This document shows positions 22,701 to 34,740 of a stretch of DNA of 64,000 nt, one piece after another. The stretch comes from Stenopsyche tienmushanensis (lineage: Eukaryota > Arthropoda > Insecta > Trichoptera > Stenopsychidae). The translations under genes and the position numbers were made by a program. Where the stretch lies: NCBI GenBank assembly GCA_008973525.1, contig WACJ01000528.1, positions 1,488,001 through 1,552,000 of the forward strand. Direction: 5' to 3'. The notes under the pieces were generated by a model. The model searched no databases. It was not told where the DNA came from and saw nothing but the letters and a program-made list of their open reading frames with translations. Positions within the stretch are counted from its first letter, which is position 1, and every line of letters starts with the position of its first letter.

Positions 22701-23229
22701 TTAAACTCTTCCCTATCCTATACAACATATATTCATATAAGTATTTTCATCTATTTAATTTTTAAGCAGTTTTCATATATGTATATATATATCCTAGCCT
22801 AAGATTCTCAAAGTAAAATTAGAACCTTTAGCTAGCTTATCCCCGCGCTCAGAGCGCAAGTGACCGCGAGAAGTGGAGAAGGAGCGTGTCCTTGCAGACA
22901 TAGAATTTTAATTTCACGGGTTTGTTCACCGCTCAATGTTAAATTTTCATTGTAAAAACCTGGTACCATTGAAATATGTCGTGGTGGATTTGTTTCGGAG
23001 AAGAATTATAGGCACGCCAATTTTCAGTGTTAAAATACCCAATTCAAATATTTTTTTTGTATAGAATGATGAACTAACTGAATGCTGTTCATATGTCTTG
23101 TTCGTGTGTTTACGTGTCATTTAATCAATGCCTTTACATACATTTCATATCAAAAGGTCACTTTTTGAATTTTGTCACGCTGATACACGTACCACATATT
23201 GAAAACCACTGTTTTGTTTAAATATATCA

Positions 23230-23392
23230 ATACGGTAAGCTCTTTTGTAGACACCACTAAAATTTTGTTTCAATCTATTAGCTGGTTTAAGATTATATCA
23301 ATTTTACGAAAGAAGTAGAGTTTCATGAATTTCTTATGAAATCTCCCGCACTTTAGGCGAAGCTTAGCGCGGAACACCCGAACTGTAAATAG
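23230..23392 (+). repeat. Repeat family D, copy 2
   Basis: See copy 1 at 22213; this copy keeps GCGGAACACCCGAACTGTAAA at its right edge. Confidence 0.6.
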
Positions 23393-23679
23393 TTAAAATA
23401 GTTAATGTTTTTTAAATTTTGATGTTTGTTTTCGTCGGTACTGATTTCTTCCCTAACATATTTTTCAGCCAATGATAGCATCTCGTATCTTGTTGAATTG
23501 TGGAGTTTATTTTGTTATTAATTGATTTGTTATGCTGTGAAGTTAGCTCCAAGGCATTGCTTTGCTTGGCGGGTACTCGCTTTTAGAATACATGAATTAT
23601 TGATTTGTTGCATGGCATTATCACCTCTCGGCATAGTTGACTAAAGGCTTATTTTACCTTAGCAAAAACAGTAGTAGAC

Positions 23680-23682
<3 letters not shown>

Positions 23683-23713
<31 letters not shown>
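23683..23713. repeat. (TA)n microsatellite
   Basis: About 15 uninterrupted TA units. Confidence 0.95.
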
Positions 23714-23714
<1 letters not shown>

Positions 23715-23754
23715 CGACAATGCATTTAAATTTGGTGGTTAAGTTTAGTCGTCG

Positions 23755-23801
23755 AGTTAAAACCGGGTCGCAATAGTTCCAATTGCGACCCGGTTTTAAC
23801 T
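23755..23801. repeat. Perfect 20-bp inverted repeat with 7-base loop
   Basis: The arms at 23755-23774 and 23782-23801 are exact complements (AGTTAAAACCGGGTCGCAAT), with loop AGTTCCA. The arms are far more GC-rich than the flanks. A mobile-element junction or a structured RNA are possible. Confidence 0.85.
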
Positions 23802-23877
23802 TTCCATTTAACTATGTTTTTATTTTATTTTCAAATGTGATAAGGCCATCGCATGGATTGAGTTGTTTGCTATTGAA

Positions 23878-24090
23878 GAACCATTCCATTTCATGTTCAA
23901 CATCCATGTTTACATTGAACGTCGACAGGTCGAGGCTTCGTCAAGGAGATTTTACATTTAACTAAAGATTTATTTTTATTTTTAGATGGACTGATGCAAT
24001 GAAGAACTTGTTGTTTACCATTTCATGTCCAATATCCACGTCTACATTGAATATCGACAGGTTGAGGCTTCATCAAGGAGGTTTTCAAAC
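23878..24090 (+). repeat. Diverged direct repeat of about 80 bases (two units)
   Basis: Units at about 23878-23960 and 24010-24090 share CATTTCATGT, CTACATTGAA (TTACATTGAA), TCGACAGGT and GAGGCTTC(G/A)TCAAGGAG. Confidence 0.65.
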
Positions 24091-24785
24091 AAAGAATATA
24101 CTTGAAGCACGCATTATTGTTTGTTCCAAAAATTCAGTCATCCTTTCTGTTGCTGTATTTCAAGATGGCTTGAAAATGGTTCATATTTCCAAGATAAACT
24201 ATTTCTACAGCTTGAATTAAGCATTATTTTATATGTTTAGTTAGCTGGGCTGTAAGTTTAAGATCCTTGTCGTAGTTGATGTTCAAATTTTGCTTAAATC
24301 GTACAACAAACCCTTCAATGAAGTGGTACAGGAATTGGAGTGTCGTATCACATTTCAAGAAAATTTTATCTTAGATGTTGTTCTATGCGAAATTTAACTG
24401 TCTAAATAATTCAAAATGCCCTTTCTTTTCACAATAAATGCTTGAAGTGGTTAGAAGAAAAATATTAAGATTAGGGGCGAATAAGTGCAGTAAAGCAAAG
24501 TAGGAATGGATAGTTTCATGGGACTTTTTATCGACAATTTGTACGTAATGAACTTCTTAAATTACCATATCCGATATCGGATGTATGTGATATTTATAGG
24601 AAATCTTACTAGATGTATTTAAAGAATGGTATACAAATATGCTTTTTTTAAAAGTATTTATTGTAAAAGTCAAAAAAAATTATTCAATGAAAATATGTAA
24701 GCTATTATTATTTTCAAGTTTTACACATAATTCTATTTACAAATATGTAATGATATTGCACTTTATTTGATTTTAAAAGGAATAT

Positions 24786-27700
24786 TTAACCAAATATTTT
24801 TTTCGCATTATCAACAACCTTATTGGCATAACGAGACGTGTTAAGAAGGAATTTATTGACGACTGACATCGATTGAAGACTGTCATCATCTTCGCATGTT
24901 ATCGTCCATGGACTTTCAATGTAGTACATATGCAAAGATATAACGCCGTAGTGGTCCACCCAATCTTTGAGACAAGCCGGTGCTGATGGAATTGTCATCT
25001 AAATATTTGAATATCCAGATATATGAATCGATAATTAAATTATTTGATATCGTATAGCATCATGTGATTTAATAATTTTACCTCAACTGCTCTCGCTGGT
25101 GGTTCTTCAAACCAATGTCTGCCCTTTTCTGGGGTACGTCCAATGATTTGCCATCCTAGACCTATAACTCTACCTTCTTTTACTAACGGAAAATATGGGA
25201 AGAAACTGTCGCAGTCCATTTCGTGCGATACATTGTAATAGTAATGAGTACCTATAAATAAAATATGATGTAAGTTGAGTTGATTTTGAACTGCTATTGT
25301 AATGTTTTAAGCCTTTAAATTTACCCATATTTGGAATGCAATTTTGTTTTTTGTAGAGCGTTTTAGATACAAGTTCAGCTTCGCTGCTTGGGATAACCAT
25401 AAAGCTGTTACCATTTTCAACTACGATACGTTCAACAGTTTCGTCGATTGGTCCATGACGTCCTCCACCGTTTATTGTTTCTGAAAAACATCTTATTTTA
25501 TTTTCACATGTCAAATTTTAAATTTATCCAAGCAACGTATTGAAATAACAACTACCTATCGAAGTGACATAACTTGTCGTTGTCCAATATTCTTCTCCGA
25601 GTATTGTTCTTAATACCATTTTTGAAGATGGTAGATAAGGTAGATCTTGAAGGTCATTGAATGGAATCTAAAAATGGAAGGATTAAGAATTACTCACGCT
25701 GTTCATGTATTGTTTAAAATCATTCAGATATTTTACGGACAGCAATCTGAATGCCAGCAATGTATCCACGTTGATCGTACAGTGGGCAGACTCGCACATC
25801 TCCATCGAGGCATTTCATTTGGAGCTTATACGATTCATTCGATCTTATGACGTCGACGTATCCGGCAGCTGCTGCATGTTTTGTATTTCTTGGGATGTTG
25901 AAGAAGTTTTCTTTGTCTCTCAAAGCGCCAGACCAAGCATGTTTAACTTGACAATGGAAATTATTAAATGGAGTGTGTTTATTTTTATAAAGATTATTAA
26001 CAATGATATATAAATAATTTAATATGCATTCACATTAATCATTTGGTTTTAATTAAAATATGGATTTGTATTTTATCATATATTTTAATTGTTATAAAAT
26101 TATTTTATTGTGAGTTTCTGTCTAAATTAACTAATAAAAAGTTGTAATAGAATCATTTAAATGCACATACCTCGGAATCCTTCAAGACGTATACCTGGGA
26201 AATGAAAATAATAATATATATTAGAAATAATTCTAAATTATTCTAAATTAACTAGTATGCTTCTAAAATGTTTCCAGAAATTGCCATTGCATATTCCAGT
26301 TTCGTCTTCAGTTATTTTTTTTAGCTTCATTAATCTTCTTATCAAAAAGAAGATAAACATGCGGTTTCTCGAATGAGTCGAATTTCAAGGGTCATATAGC
26401 CATTTTTCTTGTGCGAGTCTGAATGGAAAAGTTATTATTTATCGCAACGGAACAGACGTGACAGGCATTTTAATATTCTGTTTCATTTTTCCTTAAATCC
26501 TGCGAGAAATATAATAAGTCTCGAGAGGAAAGAAACGCCTCTATCCAAGGCTGCTTTGTCACCGAAGCAATAATAAAAAAAAGACGAAATGAGCCCAGCT
26601 TCTCTTATGTATGGAAGAACAATTGTGACACGTTTTATGTTATCGCATATGAAAATTGAAGTGAAACAAAAAAAAAATGAAAATACGTATCCTGAGCTTT
26701 AATCAGAATGAAAAAATCGCTCGGCAAAAACTTGTTAATATTCAGCAATGCCGGGAGTTTTATTGATGGGAGGAAGAGATATTGAAATTTTTCATCCTCC
26801 ATAAAAGCAATTTTTTTAAAGGTTCATTTAAAACACATTACAGCCGCTGACTTGCAAACGTACACACATTTTTGCATTTTTTTCGAAATTATTTCATATT
26901 GCGATTCAACAGGTATCTAGTTCAATGATATCAAGTCTTCATATTGATTGATTTAACTCTTTGATTAGTAAACTAATTTTAAATCGATTTAAACATAGAT
27001 GCTACATTCGTACATCCACACACATTCATTTTTCTGACAGAATCGCACAGCGTGAGTGAAGCTTGTATATTAATAAATGAATGAGGCATGGACTAAAACT
27101 CGCAGGATGCCCGATTTCCCGACAAACTATTTATTTCCGTCGCTGTAGATTAATACTTACATACTATAATACTTTGATGTGGTTCGCAATTATATTACGG
27201 AGGAATACAAAAATTCTGAATTCCGTATCTATTATATTTCATATCGATATTCCCATTATTAAAGTCGAGGTGTAGCAAATACATCACCGGTAGGGAAAGC
27301 TTAATATAACAATTTGGAAAATATATATGTACTATATATATATATGTATACTAGATTAGACAGTTATTGCCTCTAGGCGTCGCCTAAGTTCGCCAATTAA
27401 TAGTTACGTCACTGTTTCCAAGCGTCCTGATTTCGGCGAGAATGTCTCGATTTAGTAGCCTTCAACGTGTTGGTGAGGTGTACGATTTCTGTTGGATAAA
27501 AATTTCAATCCCGAATTTCTCGGGATTACGTTTACTAATCCCGGGATTCTTAGGAACATAAGAATTAATTAAGTGTTTTAAAAGTGTAAATATTTATTTT
27601 GTGTTTTGGTGCCTAGTTTACAGATATTTTTGAATACAAATTAAAAAAAAGAGTTAAGATATGCTAAAAACCTCTAAAGTTACGGGTATTTTAGTGAAAA

Positions 27701-30700
27701 TTTAAAAAATGGCAATATTACAAAAATTCGCCCTAGAGCATATGCGGTTCACACAAATAGCCCGCAGTTAATGTGTTAAAACACATTGCAAATCAGTATT
27801 TTTTTAACAAAAATATTTTTTTAAAAATTCTAATAAATAAAACATATATAAAATGTCTTAAGATTATTGTCATCCGTGTTAGATAAAATCTTAGGATTTG
27901 TATATAATTATTATTCTCAATGGGAATGAACAAATCCGTAATACCAAATTGACTAACAAACGGCGAAGCTTATAAATAATAAAGTTGTTTAAGAACTCAA
28001 CTATTTGTGAATATATCTTGCTTTTATTTGCAAAAATTAAAATTGTTGGAAATAGCATAAAAATCAAGTCAAAAAGAAAGCATTTTTATGATAATGTAGA
28101 GCGTTTAATGGACGATATAAAGAAGTGAATGTGATAAGACTTAAATTGTTCTGAAACAATGTTTTTAATTGGCAACATTTTGCAATTAAATGCTGGTTTG
28201 AGACATGCAATTATTTCAAAGTCAAGGTATATATTATCTTGTGTTATCGCTTTTGTATTTTAAATTCTTGTTCGAGTGATGTGTGATGCGATATTTCATA
28301 CAATTGCATACAATCAAACCTCTTTTTGTGCGATTTCGAAGTTATGCGGTTTTTTTTAAAGTAATTTTAAAGCCCGCATTTTCGCGTAACACCATCAACG
28401 TGACTGAAACAATTTCTATCTGCTGAGACACGGACTAAAACTCGCAGAATTCCCGATTTCCCCACAAATTATTTATTTCCGTCGCTGCAGATGAATACTT
28501 ATGTACTATAATACTTTGATTTGATTTATAATTATATTACGGAGGAACACAAAAAATTTTGAACCCCGTATCTATCATATTTCATATCGATATTCCCATT
28601 ATTAGAGTCGAGGTGTAGTAAATACATCACCGGTAGGGAAAGCTTAATATAACAATTTGAAAAACATATATGTACTATATAGATATAAGTATACTTGATT
28701 AGACAGTTATTGCCTCTAGGCGTCGCCTAAGCTCGCCAATTAATTGTTATGCCAATTAATAGTTTCTCGGGAATGTAGAGTAGAGGATGCCGTCCTAGCT
28801 ATGAGTAAATACTCGCATGTCAATTGGTTTTGGATCCTGATGCAATCATTAATGGGTGCTATTTATTCATATGGCAGATGGCGAAATTGACCTTCGATAT
28901 CTGGATTTATTGTAGAAATAGTTGTTTTGTCGATATATTAGCATGGCATTGCGATATCCTTCTAGCAAACTTCTATTTTTATAATATATGTTAGATTAAA
29001 ATGAAAATAGATTTATGAACGGAAACTCCTGCTCTTATTTAGCTTGTATTTCAGAGTTTGCAACTTTTAATTGTCATTTATTTCGATCGATGAAGTACTT
29101 TTTAGATGGAAAACTTGTAGATTAACCAACGCAATGTTTTATATTCAAGTAAATTTTAATGAACTAATTTTATATTCTCATAAAAAATGCCATTTAGAAC
29201 AGGATATATATATATATTAAATCATTATAATATTCGCAATAATGTAAATTAACAATTGTATGGCTGTTTTATAGACGAGTGTTGGTTGTTATTGTTACAT
29301 ACGCAAACGTGATACATATTCAAGCTGTGATTTTGCTCTTTGGCATTTTTGTAACACCTGTATATGAATAAGCATGGATTTAAAGCTACGCATGGATTAA
29401 TCTCGATTTGTATTCATCCTGCGATTTTCTCAAAACCTGTTCTCGGGGACTATTCATTGCAGATCAGCTGCTTGAAAACCGATTCAATTGCTTGTAACGA
29501 AGTCGTTTTCACAATGAGCCTGAGTCGTATTTTTTTCGATTCGAAGGCCGGTTCTTTTATGGTCGACAGTGTTAAATAATTAGTCCGACGTACTGGTTTT
29601 CGTCGAAATCGGTTTGTTTTGAAGCCATCTAGGCTTCGTGTGGAAGGTCACGACGATATCTTCGACGTTGGCAAATGTGGCCACTAAACGACGGATATAA
29701 TGCGAAGATTCTGATTGAACGACAGTAATGGCACGACTAAATTGACGTTAATATCGTGATGGTAGTAAACAGATTTATCAATCTAGGTACGGGCAGATAG
29801 TAATATGTGTCAGGGGTTATCACGTTTGGTTTCATGAGGACAAGGTATAGAATTTGCTAGACAATGTTACAAAACTGTTCTCTAGGATACGAGGTAATTG
29901 AGTTTGGAACATGTTGTTTGAAGAGCTGAACTTCGTGATATATATGAGGATCCCTCTGACTAAATTCGTCGAAATGGGGATAGATCTAAGGCAATAAATA
30001 AAACTTGGATTGGGAGATCTTATTTGCAATAAAATTCGATTATAACGAACATTATTTAATCACAGAATGTTTTTAATTTGCAAATAATAGCATTCAACAA
30101 TTTTAGAATTTATTTGGATGCATTTAAATATATCGAAATTAAATAAGCCACATTTATTTAAACAAAATTTCTCCCAATGTTATTAAAATGACAAACGTAC
30201 AAAGATATTTTATATCATTTATTAAAAAAAACCGTTCGATTTTAATGTTTTTTTATGTTGATATTCTCCAATTGAATGCTTGTTATAAAGTTGGTTGAAT
30301 TTGGAAAGTATTAATTGGGTTTGTAAATTTGCTCGCTATATCCGTGAAATTGTTTCAATATATCCGCACAATAAAACAAAATGGTTTTTATGCCATAAAT
30401 ATGACCGATTGGGTGTATTGTTATGGATTTTCTTAACATAATACATCCACAGACAGTCCCCTGCCAAATTAGGGCCTCTTAAATATCCATTCATAGGAAG
30501 GGTTACATCCATCTCGTCTGTAATATATAATTCACCTCCTCATTCATTTGACATTGAAAATAGCATGGCCTTTACATTTCATTTAGAAACTTACCCAGGG
30601 GGTCACCTGGGATGAACGCATCCAAAGGCGCTTCGATAGAATGTGTGGGGGATTTGTAAAGACTAAAGAGTATTTTTTCTTCGAAGACAGTGAAAAAATA

Positions 30701-31335
30701 CTGAGATGACCTTGTTGATTTGACTGTAAAAGACTTTTCGTGGTATAAAAATCCAAACCCTTCTCTTTTTGCACTTAGAGTGAATTATGGATTTAATGTT
30801 AATTATTTAAATTTGTAGAGTTACTGATGAAATTTTGAATTTACAACAAAATTTAAAACTGATTAAAAAACACAAGAGTTGTTGTTAACCAAATTAAGGT
30901 AGGCTTTCATAATCATATTATATAATATATTATAAAAGCATGACTTGAATCGAAATCGACTTCCACGAAGGCTTTTTGAATAATAATTTTTCCACAATAC
31001 AAAATATCAAAGCAAAATATAAATGCCCATTGCCGTAATTATTTTTTTCACCTTGGGAAATTTTATACAGACAAACATTCGTCGAATAACATGTTTTCAT
31101 AAAACGAGTGACTGATTAATGATATTGTCGAGAGACAGTTTTTATGGCTAAAATTACATTATTAATTATTTATCGGAATGGGTCAAAGTTGCAAATTATA
31201 CAATGATAAGAAGGCTAAAATTTAAATTAGATGGACGTGTATAAAATGAATTTGTCTATAGCTAAATATATGATTTACGTTACCGTTAGCTGCGTTCGCC
31301 AAGGCGAACAGCAGAAAAACAGCGAAGAACTTCAT
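24786..31335 (-). CDS. Secreted six-cysteine protein, paralogue B
   Basis: Minus-strand exons are 31335-31284, 26194-26171, 25946-25741, 25667-25556, 25480-25325, 25251-25082 and 24998-24786. Each has the same length as in paralogue A, so the total is again 933 nt and 310 residues. Exon 1 is a signal peptide (MKFFAVFLLFALANAAN). The micro-exon encodes GIRLEGFR and joins to VKHAWSGALRDKE. All six cysteines of A are kept, plus sequons in RSNESYK and YYYNVSHE. The exon 3 donor is again GCT|GTCCGT. Downstream of that donor B keeps an alternative GTGAGT donor 46 bases later that would break the frame. No family assigned. The gene lies head-to-tail with A, about 2.9 kb between the duplicated units, and has a clear TATA-like box upstream. 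Confidence 0.75.
27085..27545 (-). mobile_element. hAT-related element fragment, copy 1 in paralogue B intron
   Basis: In reverse orientation it matches the left half of the hAT element at 20230: CCCGATTTCCCGACAAACTA, TCCGTCGCTGTAGAT, TTTCATATCGATATTCCCAT, and it ends with AATCCCGGGATTC. A 180-base insertion (TTGCCTCTAGGCGTCGCCTA region) lies inside and is shared with copy 2. Confidence 0.6.
28309..28362 (-). mobile_element. Pogo-like MITE edge fragment
   Basis: CAATCAAACCTCTTTTTGTG followed by CGATTTCGAAGTTATGCGG matches the right terminal repeat of the copy ending at 59645, in opposite orientation. Confidence 0.6.
28430..28755 (-). mobile_element. hAT-related element fragment, copy 2 in paralogue B intron
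   Basis: A direct repeat of 27085-27412, including the same internal insertion. It stops after AGCTCGCCAATTAATTGTTA without the terminal repeat. Confidence 0.6.
30452..30778 (-). repeat. ~330-bp dispersed repeat, copy 2
   Basis: Same block order as copy 1, in the equivalent position of the paralogue B intron; it retains ACATCCATCTCGTCTGTAAT and CACCTCCTCATTCATTTGA. Confidence 0.65.
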
Positions 31336-31442
31336 TATTTTTTGCTCCCCTTGTACAAACTGGTTGAATTTAGCACTGACGAAAATTGTAGAGGCTATTG
31401 AAGTGTACTAACAGTTCTGTGGTCAAGTCACAACTAAATCAA

Positions 31443-31450
31443 ATTTATAT
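31443..31450 (-). promoter_or_regulatory. TATA-like box of paralogue B
   Basis: The minus strand reads ATATAAAT about 108 bases before the start codon. The surrounding promoter is conserved with paralogue A, which carries a changed core. A transcription start near 31415 is inferred. Confidence 0.45.
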
Positions 31451-32004
31451 GGATGGCGTTGTACGAGCAGTTCTTGACCATAATATGGAACGGACAATCA
31501 TGTGGGGGTCACTTGGAATACATTACACAAGGACTTACCACTTGTTTTATTGTTATTCTTGGAATTTATTTTATCATAACTTGGAATGAGGAAAAATGAT
31601 TCATTTTACCTTTTCTACGCATGAGTATATTTATAATTGAGAGCAATCGTAAGACCAGCCCTTGAATTTTAGCTTAATTTATACTCATTCAGAACTATTT
31701 TACAAGAATTAACATTATTATTTGAATTTGTATGTGTCTATGTATATTTATCATAATAGTAAAATATTTGGTATATTCTCTATTATATATTAATTCAAGC
31801 GTTTCTGTATGTTTTCTAAGATGTCGGCAATTCGGTGTATTCAAACGTCTTTGATAAATATTTCTAATTGTTTTATACTTTATGACTATTCATTTTTGAG
31901 AATGATACAAATACTGATATTTATCTTCATCGAGAACTCAAACATAATATCCAGTCCATCAAACATAAATTATAGAACTGTATTATAAATGAATATTTAT
32001 AATA
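31451..32004. other. Upstream flank of the duplicated unit, then AT-rich spacer
   Basis: Homology to the paralogue A flank continues to about 31650 (TTGGAATGAGGAAAAATGAT) and then ends, marking the edge of the duplicated unit. Nothing is recognised between there and 32004. Confidence 0.5.
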
Positions 32005-32045
32005 CCAGGTTGAGTCATAAATACTTGCCGATTTTGCCTAATAAT
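32005..32045 (+). mobile_element. Solo mariner terminal repeat
   Basis: CCAGGTTGAGTCATAAATAC followed by TTGCC matches the 5' end of the mariner at 62916, and is preceded by TA. The rest of the element and the other end are missing. Confidence 0.55.
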
Positions 32046-32329
32046 GATTTCGATATCGACAGTGTTTATTTATTTATTTAGTTTATTGGAAATGTGCTCA
32101 ATTTTGTAATGATAGTTTAAATAAATTCTCAGAAGTTAAATAATGTGAAAAATCATCTTCTAATAACATTTTAGTCGACGTTAACCAAAAGAAAGTGTAA
32201 TTCATTAAAAATATGCTTCCCGCACGTAATGTGTTAACATACGTAATCGTGCATTAAACTGGTCGAATATCATTAAAGATCGATATGCTTAATTTATCAT
32301 ACACCTAACACCTTCCTAGCGGGAGGGTC

Positions 32330-34740
32330 TTCCCAGCACCATGGAAAAGGCAGAAGCTGGTTCTTATCTCCAAATGGAAAGTAACTTCGGGTCCGTCAGT
32401 GTACAGACCGCTGTGCATGATGGATGGGTTGGGGAAGCTGCTGGAGAGACTTATCCTCCAGCTACTCCAGCAACACATTGAAACGGGACTATCCCCGCAG
32501 CAGTATGGCTTCCGTGTAGGCCGCTCCACAATCGAGGCCATCACCCAAGTTGTAGACACGGTGAAGCAAGCGTGGTGTGGCAGCGTAAAATCCAGTAGAA
32601 ACGCGATAAAGATTGCGCTAGACGTCAAGAATGCCTTCAACTCGGCGAGATGGTACCTGGTCTTCAGGGCCTTGAAGGAAATTAACACCCCACCATACCT
32701 CACTAGAATGGTAGAGAACTACCTGCACGAGAGAACTCTACGAAGACGCTGACGGGGAGAGAAGAGAAAAACCAGTGACGGCAGGCGTTCCACAGGGGTC
32801 GGTGCTCGAGTCCGCCTTATGGAACGTAATGTACGACGGACTGCTGAGGACGCCGCTAGTGGACGGAGCCAAAATGGTCGCCTTCGCTGATGACGTTGTC
32901 ATCTTAGTTACCGCCAAATCCATGGAGATCCTGCGAACGACCTGCGAGGACGCGTTGAGGAAAGCCAAAAAGTGGCTGACAGGAGCTGGTCTGGAGCTCG
33001 CAGTCCAAAAAACTGGAGGCCCTCTTTTTCACAAGACACAGGAAGCTTGCGCCCCCATTAGGGGATTGAGGGGTTGCGAGATTAAATACTCAAAATCCAT
33101 TCGGTATTTGGGGGTGGAGATTGATGATAAGCTTCGATTCGTCACCCACACGGAAAAGGCGGCAGCGAAGGTGGCCAGCATCGCGGAAGAATCTGGCCAG
33201 GTTGATGCCCAACATTAGTGGCGCAAAAACAAACAGAAGGCGACTCTACAACGAGGTAGTGCATTCGGTACTACTGTACGGTGCGCCGATGTGGGCCGAG
33301 GCACTACAAATTGAAAGGATCAGGCTCAACATGGCCAGAGTTCAGAGAAGGAGCGCAATCAGAGTAGCTGCTGCATATCGTAGTGTCGGAAGACGCCATC
33401 CTGGCTCTGACTGCCATACCGCCAATCGATCTGCTCGCTTATGAGAGACAGTCAACACAGAAAGGTGAAGACAAAAAAAAAAACGCTAAGCAAATCACCA
33501 TAGCGGCGTGGCAGTCCCGATGGGATGCATCTGAAGAAGCGGTGCTCGTGATCGCTGAAATACCCCCGCTGGACCTCCAAGCAAAGAAGAGGGCCTTGGA
33601 CTACGAAGATCCTAAAAGTCGCAATGAATCATGACCAGAAACTGAGGGAAGCCTGGCAACGGAGATGGGATCAGTCCAGCAAGGGAAGATAGACCCATCG
33701 ATTTATTCCGGTCATAAGTCGGTGAAGGGCCCGGGAGCACAGGTGAAACAACCTATCCGCTTGACGTAGGTGCTCACTGGGCACGGATGCGTCGGTGCGT
33801 ACCTGAAGCGGATTGGCAAAGAACCATCCGCTACGTGCCACCAATACCAAGCGGCACCCCAGAGTAAACTGCTGAAGCCAGCACTCGGGGTAGCCGAGCT
33901 TAACATCGATAACATGGTCGACAGCATGATGGAAAACAAGAAGAACTGGGACCTTTGGCGCGAATACGTAGAAGAAATTCTGAGCGCCAAAGAGGGCAGT
34001 GAAAGAGAAAGACGCAAAGCGTCTCTCCAACAATAGAATAGGGCCAATCACCTAAGGTCAAACTACCTATCTTCCTGAAGCAATGTGGAAAACAATACCA
34101 GGAGGACAGAGAAGGACAAGGGGGAGGTTTAGTGGGTAGGCATGACCGATCAATCGTGAATCCTACACTACCCGGATTCTTTGGGTGTCTTGTGAAGATT
34201 CCTCGCTCACAGGAAAAAAAGTCCCGATGGGACAATTCCGTTAAAGGTCGGGGGACGCACGAGCTAATACCGAATTTGGGTAGCCAGAAAGCACGGCCAA
34301 CTGTGCTACCACTTGACCTAGGTCCTCACCGGGCACGGCTGTTTTGGTAGCTACTTACACAAAATAGACAAAAAGACCGGCCCGGAGTGCCACCACTGCT
34401 GAGCGAAGTACGACGATCCTGCACACACGACATTTTTCTGCTCAGCACGGAGCACTGAAAGGAATATCCTATGGGAGGAGCTGGGAATCAGCTCGCTCTC
34501 CCCTAGCAACATGGTACATTCAATGTTAACGGATATTAGGGCATGAAATGCGTGGTGCAAATACACGACGTGCGCTATGCGGCAGAAGGAGGATGCTGAA
34601 CGTACAAGACGATCCAGAAAGACACAAACGGAGAGCCCGTGAGGGACACATCACTGCCACTCCTGTGTTATACTTAATTAGTAGCCGGGTGGCAGTCGAA
34701 GAGGAGGGGGACTTAGTAGGTAAAAATATGTATGTATAGT
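32330..34740 (+). mobile_element. R1-like non-LTR retrotransposon, decayed
   Basis: Frames at 32399-32752 and 32775-33218 carry reverse transcriptase motifs in order: LSPQQYGFRVGRSTIEAI, GVPQGSVLESALWN and KMVAFADDVVIL (the FADD active site). Further frames at 33121-33634 and after 33770 carry R1-type ORF2 C-terminal segments (WAEALQIERIR, ARVQRRSAIRVAAAYR, LTGHGCVGAYL). Frameshifts and stops break the protein into pieces. The block is GC-rich compared with the flanks. A related copy lies at 56220-57080 and a short one at 61994-62239 (minus). Confidence 0.85.

Larger units (their letters stand above)
26195..31283 (-). other. First intron of paralogue B (5.1 kb)
   Basis: It contains non-repetitive sequence (26270-26930), two direct copies of a hAT-related block (about 27085-27545 and 28430-28755), a short pogo-like edge (28309-28360), a block homologous to the paralogue A intron (28780-29260) and the ~330-bp repeat (30452-30778). 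Confidence 0.6.

Noticed and set aside
23683..23713. (TA)n run as a functional element
   Set aside because: A plain microsatellite.
25694..25740. A +1-frame extension (SVKYLNDFKQYMNS) before the GTGAGT donor in paralogue B
   Set aside because: It needs a frame change relative to the upstream exon, and paralogue A has a stop and a lost donor there, so it is unlikely to be normal coding sequence.
32305..32703. 132-codon minus-strand ORF
   Set aside because: Antisense shadow of the LINE reverse transcriptase frame on the plus strand.
33671..34235. Several 110-126-codon minus-strand ORFs
   Set aside because: Antisense of a decayed R1-like LINE; the plus strand carries the recognised protein segments.
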